Part shown: piece after piece, positions 22,369-36,312 of the stretch
How positions within the stretch are numbered: the stretch's first letter is position 1
Layout: each line of letters starts with the position of its first letter
NCBI GenBank assembly: GCA_019915135.1
Contig: JAHLMK010000007.1
Location: forward strand, 806,001 to 870,000
Length of the DNA stretch: 64,000 nt
Source of the DNA: Strobilurus pachycystidiatus
Lineage: Eukaryota > Basidiomycota > Agaricomycetes > Agaricales > Physalacriaceae
Direction of reading: 5' to 3'
Position numbers and translations under genes: made by a program
Notes under the pieces: model-generated
Told to the model about the DNA's origin: nothing
Database searches by the model: none
What the model saw: the letters and a program-made list of their open reading frames with translations, nothing else

Positions 22369-25300
22369 ATGGCCCTACCTTCACTGACCATTCAGACAAC
22401 GTTCACCACCCAGGACATCTTTTCCGACTCGCGCACACATGGCTACGCTGGCCCGACGCGCAATGTGCGCCTTCCGAGAGCGTGCGCCCCCGGCGGCAGT
22501 GCCATCTGCAACAGCGAGGACGGCAGTCAGTGCGCGGTAGCAGGAAAAGAATGTCAGTCCGACTCTACTCTTTTTCGCCAACCAGCTTGACGGATTTACA
22601 GCTCTTCGAGTGCTACGCGTCCTGCCGCCGAGCGACGCCCGCCATCCCGGCCACAGCTCTGCGGTGGGCCATGGCGGATTCCGGGCCGATGCCTCTCGCA
22701 ACTTCTGGGATGGAAGCGGACTCAAACTGGACAGTGCCAGTACGGACGTTGCGTGGGGCTTTGGACGTACGCGTTTGAGCTTCACTTTTTCTCGCGCTGT
22801 GCTCATCGGAAGTGCAGAGTTCCATAGGAAGATTCTGACGAGTGCCCGAAATGGCGAGCTCATCATGTGGGACGCTGACAAGGAGAAATACGAGCGGCGG
22901 ACAAAGGACCATACGCGCTCCATCCACAAGCTTTCTGTCTCAACAATCGTCCAGCACTATTGTATCACCGGCTCATCCGACGCCGACCTGCGCATATGGG
23001 TATGCCTCCCACTCAGTCTGGAGGGTTCGATTGATTCTTTATAAGGACCTGCGAGACATGTCACGGTCAATCAGCCGCATCCATTATCCAACAACCATTC
23101 GCAGTCTCGTATTTTCGCCGACCACTTCTCAACCGTTACAAGTCATGGTTGGACTTGACAATGGCAATATTTATAGGCAAGCCGGGTCACACAAGAGCCC
23201 ACATCAATCTAACCGAATCTAGATGGGACTTGAAAATGGCTCAACGCGGTCAGCTAGATCGCGTTCCAGTCGCGCACACAGCACCCGTCACCGCACTCGA
23301 CTGGCGCGCGCCGAACGGCACTGTTTCTGGCGGCGAAAGTAGCGTCGGACTTGGCTGGATCGTCAGTGGCGGATTAGATCGCACTGTTAAGGTTTGGGAC
23401 TTGACCTGGCCGTCTGTCTCGTCACATATTCCTCACAAACCAGCATACACTTTGCATCCATCGTTTCCTGTTCGTCAGGTCAAATGGCGGCCGGGCTACG
23501 AGTGCGAACTCGCCCTTGTGTCCAATTCCGACTTTTCGCCTGGCGCCAACGATCTTAACGCGCAAAGCGGTCTTCATAGATCGGGGAGTGCGCTGGCTCT
23601 AGTTGCAGCGGATGTTCCAGGTAGCGTCGATGCGCGTAATTCCACATCCGCTGGGGATTCCATTGAAATATGGGATGTCCGCAGAGGCTGGATTGCGAAG
23701 TGGTCGGTATCAGGCTCGGCAGTAGAAGGGGGTGTAACGGGTATGTGATCGCTGACTGACATTCTTTGATGGTGGTGGTGACTTTCTCCAGGCATGACAT
23801 TTGGTGATTCTCATGCCATCTGGGCACAACACTCATCTGGCATGTTCTCGCAAATTGATCTGCGCGATTCAAGAAAGCCTCTGGACAGTGTTCCTCGAGT
23901 ATCGGCGTCCTGGGAGGCATCTGGATCTCTAGCATTTGTTTCCGACAACAAGCAGCTTTGGGAAGCACCATACGACGACATGTGAGTTCATTGTGTTCAT
24001 AGTCACGTATTAGCGAATGAGCCATCTTTGTAGGCCTGCTGAGCAGCGGGAGCGACTTCCAGAACAGAAACGGGCCCTTCTTAAAGGTCTGGGGGATAGA
24101 AGTTACGCCCCGAAATCGCAAACTACAGGTACTTTCAACACCATCGACAATATGGATGATATCGAAGCGTTTTCGAAACTCGCAAAAGGCTACGTGTTCC
24201 ACGGGCAAGACAGGAAAGAAACATGTGCTGTCAATGCTCAGGTATATCTTTCGTTGAGTCTCTGGTCTTCATCTCATCTCATCAAACAGCTCGCCTTCCA
24301 AGCCGGAAGATGCCATACTGGTCAGGTTTGGCTTCTTGTCGGGGCTTCACTCTCCGATGTTTCACCGCCGGAGAAGCACAATGCTGAACCTCACGCGACG
24401 CTCGGCCATGTCACGTCGGCGCAGACGCAGACGCAGAGCCAAGACGTCTCGGCCAATCCCAATTATATATTCCCACCAGGTACCACCTCTTCGGTGAAGA
24501 GGAGCAGTCCTGCTAAATCGTCGGAACTGGGCCATCATCCGCAGCGGAGCACTTCTGGTTCGAGGGTGATGACCCCTTCATCTTCGTTGCACTCTTCTCC
24601 TCGCCAGGGACCGACGCTTCTGGGTCCTGGAACGCCCTTGCCGCTCTCACTGATGTCTCGACGAGAGTCTTTAGATTCACCAACCTCGTCTTCAAGCCAG
24701 AGCCGTAGGCCCTCTGTTTTTCGGCGAGCGTCAATCTCCATCAACAGTGCTAGTCCGGGTGACAGAAGCCTTCGCCACGTCGGCGAAGGTGCATTAGACG
24801 ATTCCGATTCTTCTGGTAGTAACAACGGTGATGAGAATGGCGGTGGTTCTGGTGAAGAAGATTTGTATCTGCGGTCTCTTGTTTCTCCGACCTTGTCGGC
24901 AACAGCAAGGACGTCCTCTGCTCATCCCAGCCCTCTTTCTCGAGTTCTCAGCCGCACGAGCAGTGACGGACTCATCAATCGAGGCGAAGAGGAGGACGAA
25001 GAAGATGAAGATGATGGTTCTCCATCTCCTCGTTCAACGGACTCGGAGCTCGAGAGCGAGGACTATCTCTCGAGGCCTATCCTCTCCCCCAGACTCAGGT
25101 CCAGGTCCAGCTCAAAACGCTCTTCGCGCAACGCTTCTTTTCATAAGTCCAAGTCTCGGAGCAGGGCATCGACCGGAGGATCTGCGACGTTGGGCATTCG
25201 GTCCATCACTAGGAAGGCGTCCCACAGTAGTGTCAAGACGGTCACAGGCGGTGATGCGCCAACGCCCGTCAATGGTTTGAAGGCCGAAGAGACAATCAGA

Positions 25301-26394
25301 GATCTTGGCCACACGAGGGCAAAGAGCATGGCGATGTCGGACCTAGCTCTGAATGATGTGCCGGCGGAGAAGGTCGCTCTAAGAGAGCCGCCAAATGTTT
25401 CAGATCGTAGGCGGGACCTTATACTAGAGGATGAGCAGGTATTTCGTGCTCTAGCATGGGATGCTCTTCGGGAAGCGCTTGAAGACTTTGCCAACGATGT
25501 GAGTGTCCACCGTGTCAGATAAACTTGCTATTGACCCGTCGACAGGGGGATGTGCAAATGTGCGCCATGCTTTGCCTTGTCGTCGGTAAAGAGCTGCGAG
25601 TAAAGAAGAGGCGTATTGGCGCATTTTTAGATGCGTATATCGGTATGTAAACTCCGGGCTGAGCCCAATGTTTGTTTTTTCACGCTCACTCTAACCAACC
25701 CTAAGATATGTTGACGCGTCTTCGCTTGCATACGTGCTCCGCGCATGTGCGGAAATATTGTGAAACGGAAGAGATACGTCAACTTACACTTGTTCGTAAT
25801 CGTTCCGATCCTGTCTCTACTCTAACTGAATGGATGTGTGCAGCTTGAAACAACGATTTACACTGCGTGTGGTCGATGCCGCAAAGCATTGGTTATACCT
25901 CTTGGTGCCTCCGAGCGCAACCCAAACGGCGGGTACTGGCTCTGTGCGAATTGCAAAGGGCAGCCCATCACATGCAGCATTTGGTAAGCGAAATTTGTAT
26001 TGCGACCAAGCCAGTGTCTCACTCTTCCTTCAGTCGAATGCCTGTTCGCGGATTGCTCTTTCAGTGCTCCATATGCTCCCATGGCGGCCACCATTTCTGC
26101 TATCAACGTTATTATCTTCAACGACCGATGACAGATCTCCCAAGCAAGTTCATGCATCCCGTTTCTTTCGATGATAGAGGCAGATCTGTGACAAGGAGCG
26201 CGATGAACAACACGTTGTCTTTGAATGACGACGATGCGAGCTCGACTATCAGTGGCGTCGTTGGTCTCGGCGATTCCCATACAGATTTTGTACGCCCTTT
26301 GCCCTCAGGAAGGGCTGATAATCTGATGGGACACCCTTGTGCCGCTGGCTGTGGGCATTACTGCTGGGCTGCCATCGGGAAACGCGACGATTAG
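22369..26394 (+). CDS. RTC1/WDR24-like SEA (GATOR2) complex subunit
   Basis: Subunit of the vacuolar SEA/GATOR network that relays amino-acid status to TORC1. Twelve exons (22369-22552, 22602-22766, 22818-22999, 23046-23176, 23223-23740, 23792-23981, 24034-24241, 24290-25498, 25546-25642, 25706-25791, 25844-25983, 26034-26394) sum to 3471 nt, 1156 residues, in phase. The N-terminal WD40 propeller is visible as repeats ending ELIMWDADK, DADLRIWDLRD, RTVKVWDLT, DSIEIWDVRRG and MFSQIDLRD. A long Ser/Asp/Glu-rich disordered middle follows (about residues 570-880). The C-terminus has the zinc-binding module typical of SEA proteins: CGRCRKAL, WLCANCKGQPITC, CRMPVRGLLFQCSICSHGGHHFCY and CAAGCGHYCW. 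The intron at 23177 uses GC-AG. The 48-nt intron at 24242-24289 is in frame and stop-free. Confidence 0.93.
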
Positions 26395-26830
26395 AGATAG
26401 ATGCTCGTAGACCTCATGTTGTCCTTGAGGTTGCGGCTCGCCAATGTACCTACTACCTTCAATCGATAGGTGCTTTTAGAACTCAGAATCGTGTATTTAT
26501 GTATGGAGATTTTTGTCGTGTGTCCACGTCGAGTTTCCATGCTTTGGTTTCACATTTCCGAGGTCTTGCTTCGCTTAGCAAGCGATGTGGTGGAACACAT
26601 GGCCGACGACAAACTTAGACTAAGCTTTCAGCAGTACTCGTGCTGCGTTGGCACTGATGGGCGGCGTCTCAACGAGATCTTAACGCGTTGCTGTCAATGG
26701 GTGGTGGGCATAATATGTTTTTGGCAGGGGTTCAACTACACGAGGCAGATTTTATGACTCACATCTGGGTTAGGGCATTCAGTGTCTTACCGCTTGGAGG
26801 CTAGAGCTTCATCATTCATGTGGTACAGAT
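26395..26830. other. Intergenic
   Basis: RTC1 3' flank and upstream region of the Cys-rich gene. No gene, repeat or RNA seen. Confidence 0.4.
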
Positions 26831-26832
26831 CC

Positions 26833-26840
26833 ATATAAAA
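26833..26840 (+). promoter_or_regulatory. TATA box upstream of Cys-rich small protein
   Basis: ATATAAAA lies about 100 nt upstream of the favoured ATG at 26942 and about 16 nt before the alternative ATG at 26849, consistent with transcription starting near 26865 and the downstream ATG being used. Confidence 0.45.
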
Positions 26841-26941
26841 GACCACCCATGCACTTTTTCTCTTCAGCAATCAGCGCCCTCCCAACGTTTTTGGACGAAC
26901 TCTCGAATATTCACACCAACCCTTCTGTAACTGTCTTCGTC

Positions 26942-27256
26942 ATGTGCTTCATCAGCTACACCAATACGCGCTACAAGGCTTGTGGCACCACCAAGCCTAC
27001 CTCGAAGCAGATAGTTCGATGCCGAACCTATCACGCTTTCAAGGCCGCTGTGGACTCGCGTCGAGCGACTTACAACGACCTCCCAAAGTCGTGCGACCCC
27101 CGTATCATTCCGCCGCACAACAACACCATCACCGACAACGGCAGTTGTCGCCGCGACTGTCCATATGGACGTACGGCAATGTATCCACGCTGCCAACAGT
27201 GAGTAAAGGTCTTCCTATATGTTTACGCTTCGCTGAAGTGTTTGGTTTGCAGTTAA
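26942..27256 (+). CDS. Small Cys-rich hypothetical protein
   Basis: Exon 26942-27198 plus a 4-nt terminal exon (27253-27256) give 86 residues, starting MCFISYTNTRYKACGTTK. The spacing of Cys residues (CFISYTN, KACGTT, VRCRTYH, KSCDPR, GSCRRDC and PRCQ) suggests a small zinc-binding or disulphide-stabilised fold. Similar small proteins that begin with MC-F/Y-x-S-Y-T-x-Y-x-x-C-G are widespread in agaricomycetes and unnamed. There is no signal peptide if translation begins at 26942; starting at 26849 would add a hydrophobic-poor 31-residue extension. Without splicing, the frame ends one codon differently at 27202. Confidence 0.6.
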
Positions 27257-28237
27257 TTGCGTTGCGGCGACTTATCTTTGAGTCCGTCCAAGACTCATTC
27301 ACCTCCTCCCCCCCCCAAAAAAGCGCTTCGAAAAGCTTCGATGTGCTGGCCGCAAACGCGCAAATGATCACGACATGTTATACTATCATAACGTAACTTA
27401 CTCCCTATACTGTATATACTCAAATACCCTTAGCGTCGCCTTGACTCGGACTAATTCTTTGAACGATCTTGTTGTACTAATTATCATCGCGTAGATAGAG
27501 AAATGGCTGCTAGCGTATTCATACTCATTGCATATTCAGACTTTGGCAGACTGTCGACCTCTCGTTGGAAGACGGTACCGAAATCAGACTAGTCGATGAG
27601 AGTCGATATGGGACTCCCGATGAATAAAATCAACGTACCGGTGTGCTATGCGAAGTATCACGGATACTAGCCTTGTGGGACGCTTTGTCGTAACCCGCTG
27701 CCTTGCGCATAGTGGCCATGTCATACAGTAAGCTCGCTCCCTCGGTGCCGTCCAGTAAGAGAGCACCGTCTTCTAGATTCTTATATGCGCCGCGGCCTAG
27801 GAACTTGTGTCGCTTGTCACAACCGTCAGTCTCGAGCCATTGCTACCATGGGACGCAACATACGTGATTCATGAAGTATAAACGAAGAGGAGACGAGTCG
27901 CGGATTGTCAGAGTCGGCCAGAAGTAAGTAGCTTTTGTATTCGCAAATGTCTCGAGCTCAAGAATTTCACTCTCAGCTCTTCATCTCCGTCGATAATGAA
28001 CGTCACGAGATGATCGACTTCTACGACAAGAACAATAGTCAATGGGCGGACGACATATGATACAGTCCGAACCCTCTTCTCAAAAGTCCAGGCCTGGTTT
28101 GGCGGTATAACCTGAATTTGTCTACCTTGAGCTTGACGCTGGCTAACAAGACGACCGTAGAAGCAGAATACCTCACAACTAGAATTTGTCGTGTAGATAA
28201 GTCAAACTTTCCTTTACCTGCCCTACCCATGAATTCT
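27257..28237. other. Intergenic, with unassigned coding-like segment on minus
   Basis: Near 27651-27850 the minus strand reads LGRGAYKNLEDGALLLDGTE continuing into SLLYDMATMRKAAGYDK, and near 27960-28030 it reads VDHLVTFIIDGDEELRV. Both look like protein fragments, but I could not define a gene. A low-complexity C-run lies near 27310. Confidence 0.35.
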
Positions 28238-31210
<2,973 letters not shown>

Positions 31211-32046
31211 CGCGTGGGTGGCAGTGGTAATGAAGAGACAGGAAGAGTCCCACAGTGACTGTGAAATGCATGAGAAAGGCCCGCAATCGTGACCGCTGGC
31301 AGCAGACCTGGAGGGAATTGCGCTATACAGCGAGAAGGTCAAGCTGTGCGGGGTTTTGTACACTTTGGTACGAGTCAAAGCCAATCCACAGCGTTATTTT
31401 CTCTCTTCGGTCCGACTCGGCCGATATCTAATCTATATCTAATCAGATTCCAGGATCACCGCTTTCTCTTCGTTGTTCTCTTGCCTTCTGCCGCCATGTG
31501 TTCTGCCTCTTTACGTCGTACGAAATGTCTGGTGAGAAAAACGATGCACCCTCACAGTCAAAGTACCTGAACTCACCCAACAGAAGATGTATCTATCTGC
31601 TAGGGTGCATCGCATCATGCCTTGTCCCGCAGTTCTCTACTGCCGGGGACTAACAAATATGTAACAGGTCTGGAAGACGAGAATCTCCACTCACCGTTTA
31701 CTGCGGATGTGAGCACGCGTATCATCTCATTCAATCAGCTTCTAGTGTCATTCATCTCACCGTTGAGTCCATGACATATGTCAACCGGGGCAGTATGTTG
31801 CGATTCGTGGGTGCGATTAATCACTCGCCCAGCTTGTAAATTTTATCCGTCCTTTTTCTTTTCTCACTCCTTGGCGCTGCAGTCTTCTCGGTCGACTGTT
31901 GTTTGTGCTAGGAATTTTCCATGTCCGGACGTACACGAGATTGACCGTCAAAATGGAAGCTCAAACAAAGACTCACCTATAGCAATGGTATAAGATCCTC
32001 CTAAATCTCGAGAAAGACATCTTCAGATTACAAGTCCTCATTCGAC
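31211..32046. other. Intergenic, divergent promoter region
   Basis: Lies between the divergent starts of ARG5,6 (31210, minus) and the Ala-rich gene (32047, plus). Short frames only; no clear motif identified. Confidence 0.4.
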
Positions 32047-32517
32047 ATGCAGTACAATATCCTCTCTGCACTCTTCCTGGCTTTCGCCGGCCTCGAATTT
32101 GCGCAAGCCGCACCTGTGGAAGCTACTGCTGCCCTCGAAGAGCGCGTTGTGGCGACTGCGGCCACTGCAGCACTTGAACCACTCACTGCAGCTACCGCAG
32201 CTCTTGATCCACTCACCGCCGCGACTGCCACTCTCAAAGAGCGTGCCGGTGCTACTGCAGCTATTGCCGCGACCGCAGCCGCAGATGCCCTCGAGCCACT
32301 CAGTGCTGCCACCGCGGCGCTTGGTGTACGCTCTGCCGCGCTGGTTGCTACCGCCGCTGTCGAGGCCAGTGCAGCTACTGCCGCGACTGCTGCCCTCGAG
32401 CCACTCACGACTGCCACCGCGGCGCTTGATGTTCGCTCTGCCGCGCTGGTTGTTACCGCCGCTGTTGAGGCCACTGCAGCGACTGCTGCCGTAAAGCTCC
32501 TCGCGACTGCCGCTTGA
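32047..32517 (+). CDS. Ala/Thr-rich repetitive secreted protein
   Basis: A single-exon frame of 156 residues with a clear signal peptide (MQYNILSALFLAFAGLEFAQA, then APVEA). The mature part is almost half alanine, built from phrases such as TAATAALEPLTAATAAL and DVRSAALVVTAAVEATAATAA. The last two units are a 35-residue (105-bp) tandem duplication starting at 32287 and 32392. There is no Cys and no C-terminal hydrophobic anchor. The heptad-like Ala/Leu spacing would favour amphipathic helices interrupted by Pro. Composition loosely recalls Ala-rich surface-active or ice-binding helices, but no family motif is present, so function is unknown. The opposite strand is also open by composition; the signal peptide decides the strand. 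Confidence 0.68.
   Translation: MQYNILSALFLAFAGLEFAQAAPVEATAALEERVVATAATAALEPLTAATAALDPLTAATATLKERAGATAAIAATAAADALEPLSAATAALGVRSAALVATAAVEASAATAATAALEPLTTATAALDVRSAALVVTAAVEATAATAAVKLLATAA
32287..32496 (+). repeat. 105-bp tandem duplication inside the Ala-rich gene
   Basis: GCCCTCGAGCCACTCA begins at 32287 and again at 32392. The two 105-bp units differ at scattered, mostly conservative positions, so each encodes a similar 35-residue block. Confidence 0.75.
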
Positions 32518-33432
32518 TGCCTTTACCGTACGTTTCTTGAGAGCTTTCATCTTTATGCGATATTGACGAACCCGTAGTGTACCCAAAGTCGAGTTGCGTT
32601 TATGTGTCATTGACAGTAGTCCAGTTTCTCAGTCCGTTTAATTGAGTGTTGAGACTCATTTCCGTTGATATTGATGTGTCTACATGGTTATTGTGACGCG
32701 AATATAACTCTCTTCACGCTCAGTTGAGCCAAGCTTCAAGGGAGTGGAGCTGTAAGCTTGTTGAAGGGATACAGTGGCACCTATTGAAGATGGTCAACGA
32801 CGACCGATACTCTGGTCAATGTTCAACTCTAAACGGCCACGTTGACGCTCTCACTGGCGTGATGAGCTATGGTAAGCTGTGCTTTGAAGGCGTTGGAGAC
32901 GGAATAGCGCAATTGGCGCTGCGACTTTTTGTCCAAGTGATTTCAGACTCACTGAAAATGCCGGATCGTTGCTCTTATATGGAGCTTGTTGCTCCTACTC
33001 AGTACGTTACTCGGAATATGATCCCGAGCGTTGTTTTGACAATCCATACGTCTGCTGTAGTGTTCGCATCGGGCATGCTAGTCGAAGGTACATTCCTGCT
33101 GACCTCCGATTCGGAGAGTCTCGAACGCGATAACTTGAAATACGCAACGATATACTTACTCATGTTTCAACCGCATCTCTTCGGACCCGTGATCATCGCG
33201 CCAGCTCATCTGCTCATTGTCATGTAAGTATGCTTGTTGTATATCTGACATTCTGGAATCTGCATTCGTCGTGCAACTAACGTCAATGCAAGCTAAGATT
33301 TTCCGTCCGGGCCAACTTTGCCAGCTGTTTCGGACCATTCTTCGTCGTGCCGCTGCGATTCCTGACTCGGCGTCCTGAGACTACTACTAGTAACTTTGTG
33401 CATTTCCATAGACACATACACCTGATATGTGA
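32518..33432. other. Intergenic, no supported gene
   Basis: A plus-strand frame (32724-33227, 167 codons) is open but has no signal, domain or splice context I can recognise; I leave it uncalled. No RNA gene or clear repeat. Confidence 0.35.
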
Positions 33433-35079
33433 TTATATCAGTTTAAGAATCCGTTCGCCTGAGATGTCAAAAGCATTCGAGAACAAGCGCACCTCATCGG
33501 GAGCAGCAGTCGTGGAAAGCAGTGGATGAGGTCGACTTTCAGTACTAGCGTTTTGGTCTGCGGCGACCCTATACCTTATAGTACTACCGGCTGTCTGTTC
33601 AAGGGTGCGAACAGCTTTGAAGCCACTGCGGGCATGCAAGCTTGACAAGACGGTGATGGTGTATAAGTTTGTCAACGGGAAACTGAAGCCAACGTGAACG
33701 CCCGAGTTCTAAACGCCATTTTCAGTTCCGAAGCTACTAAAAGGAAGATATGCCTTACGGGTAAAGCTAGGAACATAGCCACTATGCAAGTGTGGATGTG
33801 AGGAGCCGGGCACATACGAATACGGAAGACTTACAATCTAGTAGCGCAACAGTCGTGGTAGCAAGACCGTTTCGAATAGTGACTGAGTTGTAGTGAGAAG
33901 AGGCAAGGTGTTTACTACTAGACGAGCATACGTCGAGTCAACTTGCTGAGGATTGTCTCCGTGCCGGTGTTGAGTCCAGTGCGCGCTTCAAGCTACATGG
34001 AAGGTGATTGAAGTAGGTACTGTCGTAGACGGTATTCAAACGGACCAAGGACCAGGACAAAGAAATGGTAATGGTCACGTCGGCGACCGCACTACGAGTG
34101 CGAAAACGCAACGTCAGCGGTCAGAGCTCAGGTCGGATGGGGGCCGGGATATCTTACCAAGGGACAAGCCATATGGACGCAAAGGCGCGCGCACTCCTCT
34201 CCGTTGCGAGAGATAGTACATTGGGGTAATACGCAAAAGCGACTGCGAACACGATGCCGCCGACTTGCAAAATGAAGGAGATATCAATGAAGAAGGCATC
34301 ACCCAGTGGGGTAAATCACCAACCAAGATTAACCAGAGAGCAGAAGGCGATGAATACGGGGATCAGTTTGCGCCCGCTGAATTTCCAGATGCGCCACGCG
34401 AAGAATAGTTGGACCATTAAGGCTATGACCGACTGCGGGGCTCAAATTCAAGACTGCGGGAAGCACAAGGAGTTGACACACATACTACCATTGCAGGATC
34501 TTGAAAGAGATGGTTAGAGTGTTAGCATCACTGGATTTTTTCGGTGAATATTGAACAAACCGGTGGCTAGCACTGTTGGGATGGTATAAGCTGATCAATT
34601 CAAGCTTGATGGCTGACTTACACCAATTCAGCTTTAGAAGAGCATCGAAGACACCTAAGGGCCATGGTCAGCATTGAGGATAGATATATATGTCAAATTT
34701 GCATGGACTTGCCCCAGTCTGTGACTGTAATGGCCATAAGTTGAGATACAACAGAGGTAGAGATCATGACCTGCCCAGCACGCTGTATATCCATGACATG
34801 GCAAATACAGTACTGAGAGTGTCGGCCAGCATAAGCACACCTAATGCAAATTCAGCCGCCACAGTCCCAGAGCCTCAAGTCTACGCACCGACGTAAATCT
34901 TCATCCAAAGGCGGTCGCTAGAAGACCTTCAAGAGGCGAGGATATATCAAATTGAGGACGTACTTGGGAAAGCCTTCATAGTAGGCCACGGCCTGGCTCA
35001 CGCAGGTGCCATAGAGGACAGCCTTGACAAAAATTCCAATGAGCGCTGGTCCGTGGAGTTTTACAGCTGGGCTTGTCAT
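33433..35079 (-). CDS. Multi-span membrane protein, DUF6534 type
   Basis: The start MTSPAVKLHGPALIGIFVKAVLYG is typical of the large agaricomycete family of seven-span membrane proteins with a C-terminal DUF6534 region; function unknown. First exons are firm: 34964-35079, 34889-34917 and 34771-34840, giving FPNDRLWMKIYVGVLMLADTLSTVFAMSW in frame. Further family segments appear in order: VFDALLKLNW, SVIALMVQLFFAWRIWKFSG, VGGIVFAVAFAYYPNV, FASIWLV, ADVTITISLSW with KARTGLNTGTETILSKLTR, and a last exon ending at 33433 containing HVGFSFPLTNLYTITVLSSL and a polar tail. Several middle junctions (34560-34770, 33700-33950) are not settled, so the gene could be intact with many short exons or partly decayed. 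Confidence 0.68.
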
Positions 35080-36312
35080 GGGAGGGAAAGACAAGCACAA
35101 AGTCACCATAAAGACAGTTTCATCGGATACATATGGAGTCGGCAAACCTCAGACTTTGTTGCTGAATAAGGCGGGGCTCGGTATTGACTTCGTCTTACGT
35201 TTATGTCAGTGATGGCCGTGCGTGGCCCCCACCGTAATTTCGAGGTCGCCGTTGATTGGATGACCATGGTAGGTCTCGAAGCTCGAAGATCTACGCCGAT
35301 TTTTGAATTGAGGAAGTCCCAAGGATGGCACTTCCCTGGGATTCGTTTGAACTTGATGATGTCGGCATGCGCAGAGTCGGCTTTCTGTGATGATGGTACA
35401 TGGTTGATGTAGTATCTGGTGACTTTTTGACCCTTGTCAGAAGCGACCGTCGTTACATTGAGAGCCACTTGTAGTCTTTGAAGTTTGATTCAGAATCAAA
35501 GCGTAATTACCAGTCTATATCGCTGGACGTGCCGGTGAGTCCACATACTACAGCAGGTACGCCATATTGTACGAAAGGTCCATTTCGCTTTGAAGCAAGA
35601 GCTGAGCGCTTCAGGGCTCGAGCACCGTAGGGCGATGAGCGTCGAGGGAACTCTTGGATTCGTCGGCCAGATTCGGCACACATGAGCACGTCCGGGGATA
35701 CCCGAAGATCTGCCCGCCTCGGGAGTCGGAACACAAGTTACATTGACAACAATACATTATACAACCTGCGCTCACTGTCCATATACTGTCATCCGTTGGC
35801 ACCATCATCGTGACTCATGGTGGAGGAGGGTGCATGAGTACTGGATACACGCTACATGCATGGATTTGGGGAGATGATGGCATATCTGGGAAAATACTAG
35901 GGAGGTGGTCTAGACCGTCGGGTGGTCGTCGTGGGAGCTGTGGAATGGCGGCCGGCGCCAGAGAATCGTTCACCTCATCTTCGAGACATCCTCGCTACTC
36001 AGAGTACTCTGCAGTCGATTGCATCTAGTCATGATATGGAATCTTATGGATCACCTGGATCAAACCTAAGCAATGTCAAGACTCCGACTCCGACTCAACT
36101 TGAAGCTATAGCGTGGTGGCTAGTTCTCTCAAGTGAAGTACCAACTGACAGATTCAATTTTTCGAATGGGTATACTGTGGGAGACTCGTATAACTTCTGT
36201 GGGTTCCAATGTGATCTTTTCAGGACCGTGCCGTGTAGAGTAACAATAATAAATACATCGCTTGAAGAGTGTGTCACTCCTTTACTTCTCGTTATCATTT
36301 GCTCCCCAAACT
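35080..36312. other. Intergenic, divergent promoter region
   Basis: Between the divergent starts of the DUF6534-type gene and the SDR gene. Frames on both strands overlap without family signals. I see nothing else to report. Confidence 0.4.

Noticed and set aside
32028..32610. Two long minus-strand frames opposite the Ala-rich gene
   Set aside because: They arise from the GCC/GCT-rich composition; the plus strand alone has a start with a signal peptide and good stop.
32724..33227. 167-codon open frame on plus
   Set aside because: No recognisable domain, signal, splice context or neighbouring support.
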